In this document: positions 6,635-13,905 of the stretch, piece by piece
Layout of the letters: every line of letters begins with the position of its first letter
Position numbering within the stretch: the stretch's first letter is position 1
Assembly (NCBI GenBank): GCA_015067125.1
Contig: SVNB01000018.1
Location: 1 to 20,278, forward strand
Direction of reading: 5' to 3'
From: Oscillospiraceae bacterium
GTDB lineage: Bacteria; Bacillota; Clostridia; Oscillospirales; Ruminococcaceae
DNA: 20,278 nt
Notes under the pieces: generated by a model
Seen by the model: the letters and a program-made list of their open reading frames with translations, nothing else
Databases searched by the model: none
What the model was told of the DNA's origin: nothing
Position numbers and translations under genes: made by a program

Positions 6635-7021
6635 ATGTCCGGAAAAATTATTAAAAAAATTGCTTCGGCCGCAGGAATAGGTGCCGGTATAGGCATTTTA
6701 ATATCTTCATTAATAATTACCATGATGGCGGCAGTGCTTGCCGCGGCAGATATTCCTGCGCTTGTAATTTCTCCTTCTGTTGTGGCTGCCCTTGCCGCAG
6801 GAGCCTTTTGCGGAGGGTTTGCTTCTGCAAAAATCTGCGGGGAAAAAGGTTTTGCATGCGGCGCTTTTTCCGGAACGATTTTCTTTATAGTTGTGTGGAT
6901 ATCCGGAGGAATTGCCGGAACGGCCGGATTTGGCACAGGTGCTTTGATTAAAGCGGCCATGATAATTTTTGCAGCTTTATCTGGCGGAATAATAGGAGTT
7001 AATTATATTAAAAGAAAATAG
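6635..7021 (+). CDS. Small four-helix membrane protein (TIGR04086-like)
   Basis: A 128-residue, very Gly/Ala-rich protein with four predicted membrane segments (about 12-37, 44-66, 72-93, 104-124), a basic start (SGKIIKKI) and a basic end (NYIKRK). Size, topology and place beside yajC and the SCIFF gene fit the TIGR04086 family of putative membrane proteins of Clostridia, as I recall it; function unknown. Its AAAGGAG site is inside the preceding hairpin. The gene ends one base before the SCIFF promoter -35. Its neighbourhood makes a role in handling the SCIFF product, such as export, a reasonable but unproven guess: it has no ATPase or peptidase motif. Confidence 0.75.
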   Translation: MSGKIIKKIASAAGIGAGIGILISSLIITMMAAVLAAADIPALVISPSVVAALAAGAFCGGFASAKICGEKGFACGAFSGTIFFIVVWISGGIAGTAGFGTGALIKAAMIIFAALSGGIIGVNYIKRK

Positions 7022-7050
7022 TTGCAACGCAATAAATTATGTGCTATACT
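7022..7050 (+). promoter_or_regulatory. SCIFF promoter
   Basis: TTGCAA (7022-7027), 17-bp spacer, TATACT (7045-7050), beginning immediately after the stop codon of the membrane protein gene. The predicted leader is about 33 nt, with TCAGGAGG before the SCIFF ATG. Confidence 0.75.
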
Positions 7051-7089
7051 AACTATGTTAAAATGTAATTTTTTCAGGAGGATAACATA

Positions 7090-7248
7090 ATGGAACACAT
7101 TAAAACTGTTAACAACGCAAATCTTAAAGAATCCTGCGCAAAAGGCGGCTGCGGCGAATGCCAGGCTTCCTGCCAGTCTGCATGCAAAACTTCCTGCACT
7201 GTTGCTAACCAGGAATGCGAAAACGAATCCCGCAAAGGCAACAAATAA
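7090..7248 (+). CDS. SCIFF-family ranthipeptide precursor
   Basis: A 52-residue peptide, too short for routine ORF calling, with AGGAGG seven nt before its ATG. It begins MEHIKTVNNANLKESCAKG and has the SCIFF (six cysteines in forty-five) core GGCGECQASCQSACKTSC followed by TVANQEC. The six family cysteines are Cys21, 24, 28, 32, 36 and 43. There is an extra cysteine at position 16 and a hydrophilic tail ENESRKGNK. SCIFF peptides are ribosomally made and crosslinked by the adjacent radical SAM enzyme; in the studied clostridial pair CteA/CteB, Cys32 is joined to Thr37 as I recall, and both residues occur at those numbers here. The physiological role is unknown. Confidence 0.96.
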   Translation: MEHIKTVNNANLKESCAKGGCGECQASCQSACKTSCTVANQECENESRKGNK

Positions 7249-7268
7249 TTATTATTGATTATTAAATT

Positions 7269-7305
7269 GCAGGTGTGCCATACACGGCGCACCTGCCGTT
7301 TTTTT
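7269..7305 (+). terminator. Terminator between SCIFF and its maturase
   Basis: An 11-bp GC-rich stem, GCAGGTGTGCC (7269-7279) with GGCGCACCTGC (7286-7296), one G-U pair, a 6-nt loop, then CG and a run of seven T. The maturase ribosome site GGAG (7306-7309) follows directly. As no promoter is visible after it, maturase expression must come from read-through, which would keep peptide transcript well above enzyme transcript. Confidence 0.85.
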
Positions 7306-7317
7306 GGAGTAATTTAA

Positions 7318-8694
7318 ATGGTACATACTTTTTATCAAAATGGTTATTATATCGCTTTGGACGTGAACTCCGGTGCTGTTCATGTTCTGGATAAGCTTGC
7401 GTTTGATCTTCTTAATAAGTTCGAGGACAAGCTTCCGGAAGAATGTCCCTGCGAAATTGTAAAAGATCTTTCCGCGGAATATCCGGAACAGGATATTCTT
7501 GACGTTTATGCCGAACTTTTAATCCTTCAGAAGGCCGGTCAGCTTTTCAGCGAAGATGATTACGAGCGTTTTACTGATATGATGAAAGGCGCACCCATCA
7601 AATCCATGTGCCTTCATATCTCTCACGACTGCAACCTTCGATGCAAATACTGTTTTGCTTCCACGGGTGACTTTGGTAAAGGCAGAATGCTTATGCCCGT
7701 AGAAACCGGCAAAAAGGCAATAGATTTTCTGCTTACTCATTCCGGCAACCGCCATAATCTGGAACTGGATTTCTTTGGCGGCGAACCTCTTATGAACTGG
7801 GATGCCGTTAAAGAAATTGTTGATTATGCAAGAAGCAAAGAAGAGGAATATAATAAAAAATTCCGTTTTACCGTAACCACCAACGGCGTTCTTCTTAATG
7901 ATGAAAATATTGATTATATCAATAAAGAAATGAAGAACGTTGTTCTTTCTCTTGACGGAAGAAAATGCGTTAACGATAATATGCGTCCTACCATTAATAA
8001 AAAGGGAAGCTATGATATTATTGTTCCCAAATTCCGGAAACTTGTGGAAAAGCGTATGCAGGGTGAAAACAAAGAATATTATGTCCGCGGTACTTTTACC
8101 AAGGAAAATATTGATTTTGCCCAGGACGTATATCATATAGCGGACGACCTTGGCTTTGATCAGCTTAGCGTCGAACCGGTTATTGCGGATCCCAGCGAGC
8201 CTTATGCTCTTACAGAAGCCGATCTTCCCGCGATTTTTGCCGAATACGAAAAACTTGCAGTGGAAATGGTAAGAAGAAAAAAAGAAGAAGGCGGATGCTT
8301 TAACTTCTTCCACTTTATGATCGACCTTGACCAGGGTCCCTGCGCAATCAAACGCCTTCGCGGATGCGGATGCGGAAATGAATATGTTTCCGTAACTCCG
8401 GACGGAGATATCTATCCCTGTCACCAGTTTGTCGGCAACGATGAATGGAAGATGGGCAATCTTGATGACGAAACTCTTAACATCGAGATGAAGGATAAAT
8501 TTGCGTGCTCAAATATCTATACAAAAGAAGGCTGCCGTGATTGCTGGGCAAGATTTTATTGTTCCGGCGGCTGTAACGCCAATAACTACAGCTTTAACAA
8601 AGATATAAACAAGCCTGTAAAAATCTCTTGCGAGCTTGAAAGAAAACGCGTTGAATGCGCTATTATGATAAAAGTTGCAATGGCAGATAAATAA
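7318..8694 (+). CDS. SCIFF radical SAM/SPASM maturase (CteB-like)
   Basis: A 458-residue peptide-modifying enzyme. Residues 1-90 form the peptide-recognition (RRE-like) region. The radical SAM motif is CNLRCKYC (Cys105, Cys109, Cys112), holding the SAM-binding 4Fe-4S cluster; GGEP (154-157) contacts SAM. The C-terminal SPASM domain supplies ligands for two auxiliary clusters: Cys342, 350, 352, 368, 397, 406, 409, 415, 419 and 438, including CRDCWARFYCSGGC (406-419). It installs Cys thioether crosslinks in the SCIFF peptide encoded just upstream. The family start is met by the ATG, with GGAG 8 nt before it. It is followed by a strong terminator. No dedicated protease or ABC transporter follows. 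Confidence 0.96.
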   Translation: MVHTFYQNGYYIALDVNSGAVHVLDKLAFDLLNKFEDKLPEECPCEIVKDLSAEYPEQDILDVYAELLILQKAGQLFSEDDYERFTDMMKGAPIKSMCLHISHDCNLRCKYCFASTGDFGKGRMLMPVETGKKAIDFLLTHSGNRHNLELDFFGGEPLMNWDAVKEIVDYARSKEEEYNKKFRFTVTTNGVLLNDENIDYINKEMKNVVLSLDGRKCVNDNMRPTINKKGSYDIIVPKFRKLVEKRMQGENKEYYVRGTFTKENIDFAQDVYHIADDLGFDQLSVEPVIADPSEPYALTEADLPAIFAEYEKLAVEMVRRKKEEGGCFNFFHFMIDLDQGPCAIKRLRGCGCGNEYVSVTPDGDIYPCHQFVGNDEWKMGNLDDETLNIEMKDKFACSNIYTKEGCRDCWARFYCSGGCNANNYSFNKDINKPVKISCELERKRVECAIMIKVAMADK

Positions 8695-8706
8695 TTTAAA
8701 AAATAT

Positions 8707-8734
8707 AAAAGCTCCGGAATATCCGGAGCTTTTT
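8707..8734 (+). terminator. Terminator after the SCIFF maturase
   Basis: A perfect 12-bp stem, AAAAGCTCCGGA (8707-8718) with TCCGGAGCTTTT (8722-8733), with an ATA loop and T4-5 tail. It closes the SCIFF unit. Confidence 0.9.
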
Positions 8735-8785
8735 ATTTATATATATGATAGGGAAGCGGTAAAAGGGAAGAGAGGTTTAAGAAAA

Positions 8786-9370
8786 ATGGACAAAAAGACA
8801 GTAATAAATGCGCTTTATAAAAACAGAATTCTTTTAATGTTGTGCATCGTGCTCATTCTGGGTGGTGTTTTTGGAATAAGCGTGCTAAAAATAATTCCGG
8901 AAAATATCTGCAAAAATTTGTTTATGATGACTTCAAAAACAACAGAAAATTTTTTAAATGAGTTTTTAAATAAATTTTCTCTTTCTGCTGTTTTTTTAAT
9001 TTTGATATACTCTGCCGGATTAAGCATAATAGGAAAATATACGTCTGTGTTTTTTGTTTTTGCATACGGAATTTTTAATACGTTTGCAAGCGGTTTAAAT
9101 TATATGTTTTTTGGATCGCAGAATTTTGTAAATTCTGTAATATCTTATTTTACATCGGTGATTTATTTTGGATTTATGCTTATAATAATGGCAGAAAATT
9201 CTTTTTATTCTTCGCTTGCTCTTAATGAAGCAGTTAAAAACAATAATGCCGAAAAAGCACGGTTTAAAGCCAAAAACCTTACTGTAAAATTCATAGGCTT
9301 TACAGCTGTTTTTGCAATTTTTTCTGCTTTTTCGGCATATGTTTCAATAGTTATTCAGTCGGTTCTTTGA
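8786..9370 (+). CDS. SpoIIM-like five-helix membrane protein
   Basis: A 194-residue protein starting MDKKTVINALYKN, chosen because AGAGAGG lies just upstream; the frame is open further back only into the preceding gene and terminator. Five hydrophobic segments are visible (about 14-34, 66-84, 86-106, 117-136, 169-191). The first helix with ILGGVFGIS and the stretch IYSAGLSIIGKY resemble SpoIIM (stage II sporulation protein M), a five-helix peptidoglycan-remodelling partner in engulfment. In Bacillus and Clostridia spoIIM is often near a xer recombinase gene, as here, but the orientation is convergent. The sequence match is weak and it could be an unrelated membrane protein. Its last 20 bp overlap the end of the recombinase gene. 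Confidence 0.6.
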   Translation: MDKKTVINALYKNRILLMLCIVLILGGVFGISVLKIIPENICKNLFMMTSKTTENFLNEFLNKFSLSAVFLILIYSAGLSIIGKYTSVFFVFAYGIFNTFASGLNYMFFGSQNFVNSVISYFTSVIYFGFMLIIMAENSFYSSLALNEAVKNNNAEKARFKAKNLTVKFIGFTAVFAIFSAFSAYVSIVIQSVL

Positions 9371-10358
9371 TTTTTTTCTTTGGCTGTTTTACATTTTTAA
9401 GCGGAGATTTATTGGAAGCATCTTCGATTTGTTTGTTGCTTACATGGGTATATATTTCTGTTGTGGAAAGGCTTTCGTGTCCAAGAAGCTCTTTAAGAAC
9501 GCGGATATCAACTCCTGCATCCTGATAAAGAAGCGTTGCGGCTGTGTGACGAAGTTTATGCGGAGAAATTCCCATACCGTCAAGACCGGCTTCTTTAAGA
9601 CAATGTTCCACAATTTGTTCCACGCGTCTTGGACTTATTCTTTTGCCGTTCCGGTTCAAAAAAAGTGCGTTTTTATCAACTCTTTTTACTTTTTCGCCGG
9701 AATTGAGCACCGCAAGATAATTATTTACAGCATCAATGCAGGAACCGTTAAGATAAACTATGCGTTCTTTGTTACCTTTACCAAGCAGTTTAAGCTGATT
9801 ATCACGAATATCATGAATATTGATTCCGCAAAGTTCCGAAAGACGCATTCCGCAGTTTAAAAAAAGCGTTATAATACAAAAATCTCGTTCGGTAAAATTG
9901 GTTTCCACATGTGTTAAAAGTTCCAGAGCCTGTTCAAGAGTAAGGTATTTAGGCAAAGTTTTTTTAAGTTTTGGCGTTTCAAGATTCAGCATCGGGTTTT
10001 CGGCAAGTTTACCGCTGGAAACCGTAAGATATTTATAAAAAGACCTTATAGCAGAAACTTTTCTGGAACGTGCTTTGGCTTCGTTATCGTGATTGCGCTG
10101 GAATTCTGAAAGAAAACGCATTGCATCGTTTCTCGTAGCGTTTTTAATAAGATCAAAACTTGCAGAAGCAATTTTAATTTCTTTATAATCTGTATCTTTG
10201 GGAACAAGTCCATTATCTATCATTAAAAATCTAATAAATGATCTTAAATCAAAATAATATCCGTCAACAGTCCGAGGAGATCGTCCTTTAATGGTTTCCA
10301 TATAAAAAAGAAAATCCTGAAGGAATTCCGGGCAATCATTAAGATTATCTTTATTCAT
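9351..10358 (-). CDS. Tyrosine recombinase, XerC/XerD type
   Basis: A 335-residue site-specific recombinase. The N-terminal SAM-like core-binding domain (about 8-115) includes GRSPRTVDGYYFDLRSF; the catalytic domain (about 135-310) has Arg172 in NCGMRLSEL, Lys194 in LLGKGNKER, HKLRH with His267/Arg270, His294 in LLGHESLSTT, and the nucleophile Tyr303 in EIYTH. Such proteins resolve chromosome dimers at dif or mediate related events. A basic tail (KNVKQPKKKIKEP) extends about 20 residues beyond the usual Xer end. The ATG has AGGAGGT upstream and a strong promoter. No attachment sites or other mobile-element genes surround it, so a housekeeping role is likelier than an integrase. Confidence 0.9.
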   Translation of the reverse strand: MNKDNLNDCPEFLQDFLFYMETIKGRSPRTVDGYYFDLRSFIRFLMIDNGLVPKDTDYKEIKIASASFDLIKNATRNDAMRFLSEFQRNHDNEAKARSRKVSAIRSFYKYLTVSSGKLAENPMLNLETPKLKKTLPKYLTLEQALELLTHVETNFTERDFCIITLFLNCGMRLSELCGINIHDIRDNQLKLLGKGNKERIVYLNGSCIDAVNNYLAVLNSGEKVKRVDKNALFLNRNGKRISPRRVEQIVEHCLKEAGLDGMGISPHKLRHTAATLLYQDAGVDIRVLKELLGHESLSTTEIYTHVSNKQIEDASNKSPLKNVKQPKKKIKEPTE

Positions 10359-10388
10359 AGCAGTACCTCCTGTTTTTGTCCCCTAAAC

Positions 10389-10412
10389 TTCGTTAAATTT
10401 CTATTTAGCGAA
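10389..10412. promoter_or_regulatory. Inverted repeat in the xer leader
   Basis: TTCGTTAAAT and ATTTAGCGAA, 10-bp arms with one T/G mismatch around TTCT. It lies about 10-30 nt downstream of the predicted xer transcription start and 30 nt before the ATG. A repressor site or RNA hairpin is possible; without a U-tract it is not a terminator. Confidence 0.4.
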
Positions 10413-10427
10413 ATAGGCTCTATGAAA

Positions 10428-10457
10428 ATTATATCATATAAAGCCTCTTCTCGTCAA
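10428..10457 (-). promoter_or_regulatory. xer promoter
   Basis: Minus strand TTGACG (complement of 10452-10457), 18-bp spacer, perfect TATAAT (complement of 10428-10433). The leader to the ATG is about 60 nt. Confidence 0.75.
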
Positions 10458-10468
10458 GTTCTATAAAT

Positions 10469-10499
10469 AAAAAAGCCCGGTAAAACCCGGACTTTTTCT
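10469..10499 (-). terminator. Terminator of the cwlD-radA-GME operon
   Basis: On the minus strand AAAAAGTCCGG (10497-10487) pairs with CCGGGCTTTTT (10480-10470), 11 bp with one G-U, and ends in a T-run. The wobble exists only in minus-strand RNA (a C-A mismatch on the other), so it serves the operon ending at 10516. Confidence 0.8.
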
Positions 10500-10515
10500 A
10501 AACGGTTTATGCATT

Positions 10516-11262
10516 TTATTCTTCGCAAAGCGGTAAAATTCCACCAATATCACGCAAAGTTTTTCCTCCAAGATTTTCTGCATAAATATTTCTGTTACGA
10601 AGAAAATCTTTTATATTGTCATAATCTTTAATGGATTTAAGACTTCCTGATGTGCCAAGAATTTTGTTTTCGACCATTCCCCCGCAGCCGCCGATTAATC
10701 CGGTGTCGTATCCGCGTAAATATATTCCACCTTCTTTAATTTTAAGAACCTCTATTTCTTTTTGTGTTAAAATTTTCGCAATACCTGGATCGGCAGTTAT
10801 AATTGCATCTTCGCATACTGCAAGCGTTGAACATTTTGCATAGCCTTGTTTTACGGCAATGATATTATAATTGTTTTCTTCGGCAAAACGCAAAAGTTTT
10901 TCATCTGCGGCATCCGGATTAATTATAATGTTTCTGCCTATTATCTGCGCATTTATAAGACAATCATCCGGATACGAAGCATCGGGCTGTTCTTCTGTAT
11001 TTTGTAAATTAAACCCAAACATTTCCAGCATATCGGTGCTCTGCTTTGAACATCCGGCTGTGAGCACAGAATTTCCTCCAAGGTGAAGAAGCTGCAAATC
11101 TGCATGAGAAGCTATTCCTGTGGGAAGGTTTTCATTAGGATTTATGGGAATAACAGCTATTTTGGCAGATTCAAGCGCGGAAATAACATCTTCCGCTTCG
11201 GAAGAAACCGCCGCAGCTGTTATATTTTTTGATGGAAAATTAGGTTTTTCTATAAAATTCAT
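10516..11262 (-). CDS. GME-fold protein, DUF6873-like
   Basis: A 248-residue soluble protein without a signal peptide. Motifs HADLQLLHLGG (53-63), QGYAKCSTLAV (139-149), AIITADPGIAK (154-163) and GYDTGLIGGCGG (184-195) match the family I recall as DUF6873, a branch of the guanidino-group-modifying enzyme (pentein) superfamily that includes amidinotransferases and agmatine or arginine deiminases. The HADL and GGCGG pieces recall penteins, but I cannot place a complete Cys-His-Asp catalytic set, and the substrate is unknown. Its ATG overlaps the radA stop as TAATG, so its translation is probably coupled to radA. It is the last gene of the operon and is followed by a terminator. Confidence 0.78.
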   Translation of the reverse strand: MNFIEKPNFPSKNITAAAVSSEAEDVISALESAKIAVIPINPNENLPTGIASHADLQLLHLGGNSVLTAGCSKQSTDMLEMFGFNLQNTEEQPDASYPDDCLINAQIIGRNIIINPDAADEKLLRFAEENNYNIIAVKQGYAKCSTLAVCEDAIITADPGIAKILTQKEIEVLKIKEGGIYLRGYDTGLIGGCGGMVENKILGTSGSLKSIKDYDNIKDFLRNRNIYAENLGGKTLRDIGGILPLCEE

Positions 11263-12656
11263 TAATTTTTTTCCTCTTTTTTACGAATTGCCGAAAAAGC
11301 TTCGCCGATACTTGCAACACCGGTAAGCTTTATTTTGTAATCCTCTTTATGAAGTTTTTTAAGGCTTTGCAGAGGAAGTATTATTTCGGTAAATCCAAGT
11401 TTTTCGGCTTCTTTTATGCGGCTTTCTGTGTTGGAAACACTTCGCAGTTCCCCGCCAAGGCCAATTTCGCCGAAAGCTACAATACTGCTGTCAACAACCG
11501 TATCCGTAAGGCTGGAAATAAGAGCGATGGCTACGGATAAATCTGCCGCAGGCTCGTCCAGCTTTAAACCGCCGATTACGTTTATATATGTATCCATGCT
11601 CCCAAAATAATATCCGGCCCTTTTTTCAAGGACAGCAATAAGCAGTGCAGTACGGTTAAAATCAAACCCTGTGGAGGTCCTTCTTGGAACACCGAAGCCT
11701 GTTTTGGAAACAAGCGCCTGAACTTCCGCAAAAATGGGCCTTGTTCCCTCTATAATGCAACTTACGCAGGTGCCCGAAACATTTGTCGGCCTTTCGGAAA
11801 GCAATGCAACGGAAGGATTTTCGACCTCGTGCAGACCGTTTTCATTCATTTCGAAAATTCCGATTTCGTTTGTGGAACCAAAGCGGTTTTTTATTGAACG
11901 AAGAATGCGGTAGCTCATGGTGCGCTCGCCTTCAAAATGCAGAACGGTATCCACAATATGCTCCATAACCTTTGGTCCGGCAATGGCACCGTCTTTATTG
12001 ACGTGGCCTACAATTATGACCGGAATATTTGCTTTTTTTGCAACTTTTGTCAGTATGGAAGTACATTCCTTAACCTGTGTTATGCTTCCGCTGGAAGATG
12101 AAATTCCGGAAAAACTCATAGTCTGAATAGAATCCACCATAACCATATCCGGTTTTTCTGCATTTATTGCGTTTACAACCTGACCGATATCGGTATATGG
12201 TGCAATAAGCAGGTTTTTACTGTTCACACCAACCCTTTTGGCACGGAGTTTTAGCTGTGATTTGCTTTCTTCTCCGGCCACATAAAGAATTTTCATTTTT
12301 TCGGAAAGTCTTCCGCATATTTGAAGCAGCATAGTGGATTTTCCGATACCCGGATCGCCGCCAAGAAGTATAACGGAACCCTTTACAATTCCTCCGCCAA
12401 GAACTCTGTCAAGTTCGTCTATTCCGGTTACATAACGGAATTCATCATCAACGTCAACGTCAGCAATGCTTGTTACAGTTTCGGCTTCCGGATCGGTTAT
12501 TATAAGTCCTGCTGTTTTTTGTTTGGAAGGCGTTTCTTCTGCCCGGACATCTTCGATAAAAGTGTTCCATTCGCCACACTCTGGGCATTTACCCATCCAT
12601 TTTGGAGTTTCATATCCGCATTCGGAACAAATAAATATTTTTTTAAGTTTTTCCAT
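11262..12656 (-). CDS. radA: DNA repair protein RadA
   Basis: A 464-residue RadA (Sms), a RecA-like helicase that extends recombination intermediates and branch-migrates joints during repair and natural transformation. The N-terminal zinc finger is CSECG...CPECG (Cys10, Cys13, Cys24, Cys27). The ATPase core has Walker A GGDPGIGKST (99-108), Walker B MVMVDSIQT (171-179), and the RadA-specific KNRFG (256-260). The last third is the Lon-like domain (FDFNRTALLIAVLEKR through GEIGLGGELR). Length is typical (about 455-460). AAGGAAG precedes the ATG, which lies one base after the cwlD stop. It is tightly joined to the genes on both sides. Confidence 0.98.
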   Translation of the reverse strand: MEKLKKIFICSECGYETPKWMGKCPECGEWNTFIEDVRAEETPSKQKTAGLIITDPEAETVTSIADVDVDDEFRYVTGIDELDRVLGGGIVKGSVILLGGDPGIGKSTMLLQICGRLSEKMKILYVAGEESKSQLKLRAKRVGVNSKNLLIAPYTDIGQVVNAINAEKPDMVMVDSIQTMSFSGISSSSGSITQVKECTSILTKVAKKANIPVIIVGHVNKDGAIAGPKVMEHIVDTVLHFEGERTMSYRILRSIKNRFGSTNEIGIFEMNENGLHEVENPSVALLSERPTNVSGTCVSCIIEGTRPIFAEVQALVSKTGFGVPRRTSTGFDFNRTALLIAVLEKRAGYYFGSMDTYINVIGGLKLDEPAADLSVAIALISSLTDTVVDSSIVAFGEIGLGGELRSVSNTESRIKEAEKLGFTEIILPLQSLKKLHKEDYKIKLTGVASIGEAFSAIRKKEEKN

Positions 12657-12657
12657 T

Positions 12658-13374
12658 TTATACTTCCTTTTCGGTAAGGTGTTTTACTGATGAAAAAGCA
12701 ATAGCAAAAGCCATTTTATTCTGATAGCCGTCTTCGGAAAGCAAGGCGGCCTCTTTGCTGTTGGAAATAAAACCGCATTCCACAAGAACGGCAGGATTTT
12801 CTGCATGGTGCAAAAGATATATATCTTTTGTGGCTTCTTTAATCACCCTTTTGTTTTCGGGCTGAAGCAGAGAAGATATTCCGTATTGCAGGGTTTCTGC
12901 AAGTTTTTTGCTTTCAGGTTCGTTTTTGCTGTAAAAAACCTGTGCGCCGCGGGCATCTCCGCCAAAAATATTTTGGTGTATTGATATAAAGCAAAGGCAC
13001 TGCGAATCATTCAGCATTGCAAGACGGTTTTTGATATCCGAAATTTTTCTTTCTCTTTGAGTATCAAGGCCTTCATCGCAGGTCATAATATCCGTTTTTC
13101 TTGTAAGTTTAACGTCATATCCGAAAAAACGAAGAAATTTTGCGGTTTTAAGAGTTATGGAAAGATTTATGTCTTTTTCGACTATGCCTCCGGCTCCTAT
13201 GGCTCCGCCGTCTTCTCCGCCGTGCCCCGCATCAAGAATAATAAACTCTTCTTCGGAAAAAAGACCTGAAGAAGCCGCAGCTATCGGTTCTTCCGGATAA
13301 TATAAAAAAGGCGCTGCAACAATAAAAAACGCACATATTGTAACGATAAATGCCTTTATTACGCTATATTTCAA
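12658..13374 (-). CDS. cwlD: N-acetylmuramoyl-L-alanine amidase, CwlD type (TTG start)
   Basis: A zinc amidase (Amidase_3) of 238 residues, with an N-terminal membrane anchor (KAFIVTICAFFIVAAPFLYY). Numbered from the TTG start, zinc ligands are His51 in DAGHGGEDGG, Glu66 in IVEKDINL and His133 in SIHQN, and the catalytic Glu199 is in VECGFISN. It cuts the stem peptide from muramic acid outside the membrane; CwlD, with a deacetylase, makes muramic lactam in the spore cortex. An ATG 8 codons upstream (13398) is in frame, but AAAGGGGAG lies inside that extension, 9 nt before TTG at 13374, and the ATG has no site of its own. First gene of the radA operon. Confidence 0.88.
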   Translation of the reverse strand: MKYSVIKAFIVTICAFFIVAAPFLYYPEEPIAAASSGLFSEEEFIILDAGHGGEDGGAIGAGGIVEKDINLSITLKTAKFLRFFGYDVKLTRKTDIMTCDEGLDTQRERKISDIKNRLAMLNDSQCLCFISIHQNIFGGDARGAQVFYSKNEPESKKLAETLQYGISSLLQPENKRVIKEATKDIYLLHHAENPAVLVECGFISNSKEAALLSEDGYQNKMAFAIAFSSVKHLTEKEV

Positions 13375-13437
13375 AACAAAGCACTCCCCTTTCGGCATAT
13401 AAATATACGCAAAAGGTTTTTGCTCTATGCAAACAAT

Positions 13438-13466
13438 ATTCTATCACAAATTTTTATGTTTGTATA
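13438..13466 (-). promoter_or_regulatory. Possible cwlD operon promoter
   Basis: Minus strand TATACA (complement of 13461-13466), 17-bp spacer, TAGAAT (complement of 13438-13443). Matches are 4/6 and 5/6. It predicts a leader of about 57 nt to the TTG start. Confidence 0.4.
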
Positions 13467-13524
13467 TCCAAAAAACACACCATAAATTTGTATAACTTAT
13501 TAATATATAATTTACATTTTATTA

Positions 13525-13553
13525 TTGACTTTCACACACTAAACTGATAAAAT
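13525..13553 (+). promoter_or_regulatory. yerC promoter
   Basis: TTGACT (13525-13530), 17-bp spacer, TAAAAT (13548-13553). It is divergent from the cwlD operon and predicts a leader of about 43 nt. Confidence 0.8.
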
Positions 13554-13602
13554 GAAAGAGCTGGATTCAGTTCAGTATTTTAAAGCGTGAGGGGTGTTTT
13601 TT

Positions 13603-13905
13603 ATGAATAAACGTCTTAAAGACGAACGACTTGACAGCCTTTTCGAGGCCATCCTTACTCTTGAAACCAAAGAAGAGTGTTACAGCTTTTTCAGGGATCT
13701 TTGTACGGTTCCGGAGCTTAAAACCCTTTCGCAAAGATTCCATGTAGCAAAGATGCTTACAGATAAAAGAGTTTACAGTGATATTGTTGAAGAAACCGGT
13801 GCTTCTACCGCAACCATAAGCCGCGTTAACCGTTCCCTTTCCGAAGATTATGATTCCAGCGGTGGTTATGCGCTTGTTTTCAGCCGTCTTGAGGATAAAA
13901 AATGA
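13603..13905 (+). CDS. yerC: TrpR-like regulator, YerC/YecD family
   Basis: A 100-residue protein starting MNKRLKDERLDSLFEAILTL. GAGGGG stands 8 nt before this ATG; a GTG three codons earlier falls within that ribosome site and is not used. The Trp-repressor-like fold is recognisable from FFRDLCTVPELKTLSQRFHVAKML (a helix read as FRDLCTVPELKTLSQRF) and the helix-turn-helix DIVEETGASTATISRVNRSL (about 60-79), the YerC/YecD signature, ending SGGYALVFSRL. Targets of this Firmicute family are not established. It overlaps the next gene by ATGA, so the two are co-translated. Confidence 0.95.
   Translation: MNKRLKDERLDSLFEAILTLETKEECYSFFRDLCTVPELKTLSQRFHVAKMLTDKRVYSDIVEETGASTATISRVNRSLSEDYDSSGGYALVFSRLEDKK

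Noticed and set aside
9351..10358. Integrase of a prophage or integrative element.
   Set aside because: No excision, replication, capsid or conjugation genes, no flanking repeats, and the neighbouring tRNA is 4 kb away with no att-like repeat; it looks like a chromosomal Xer protein.
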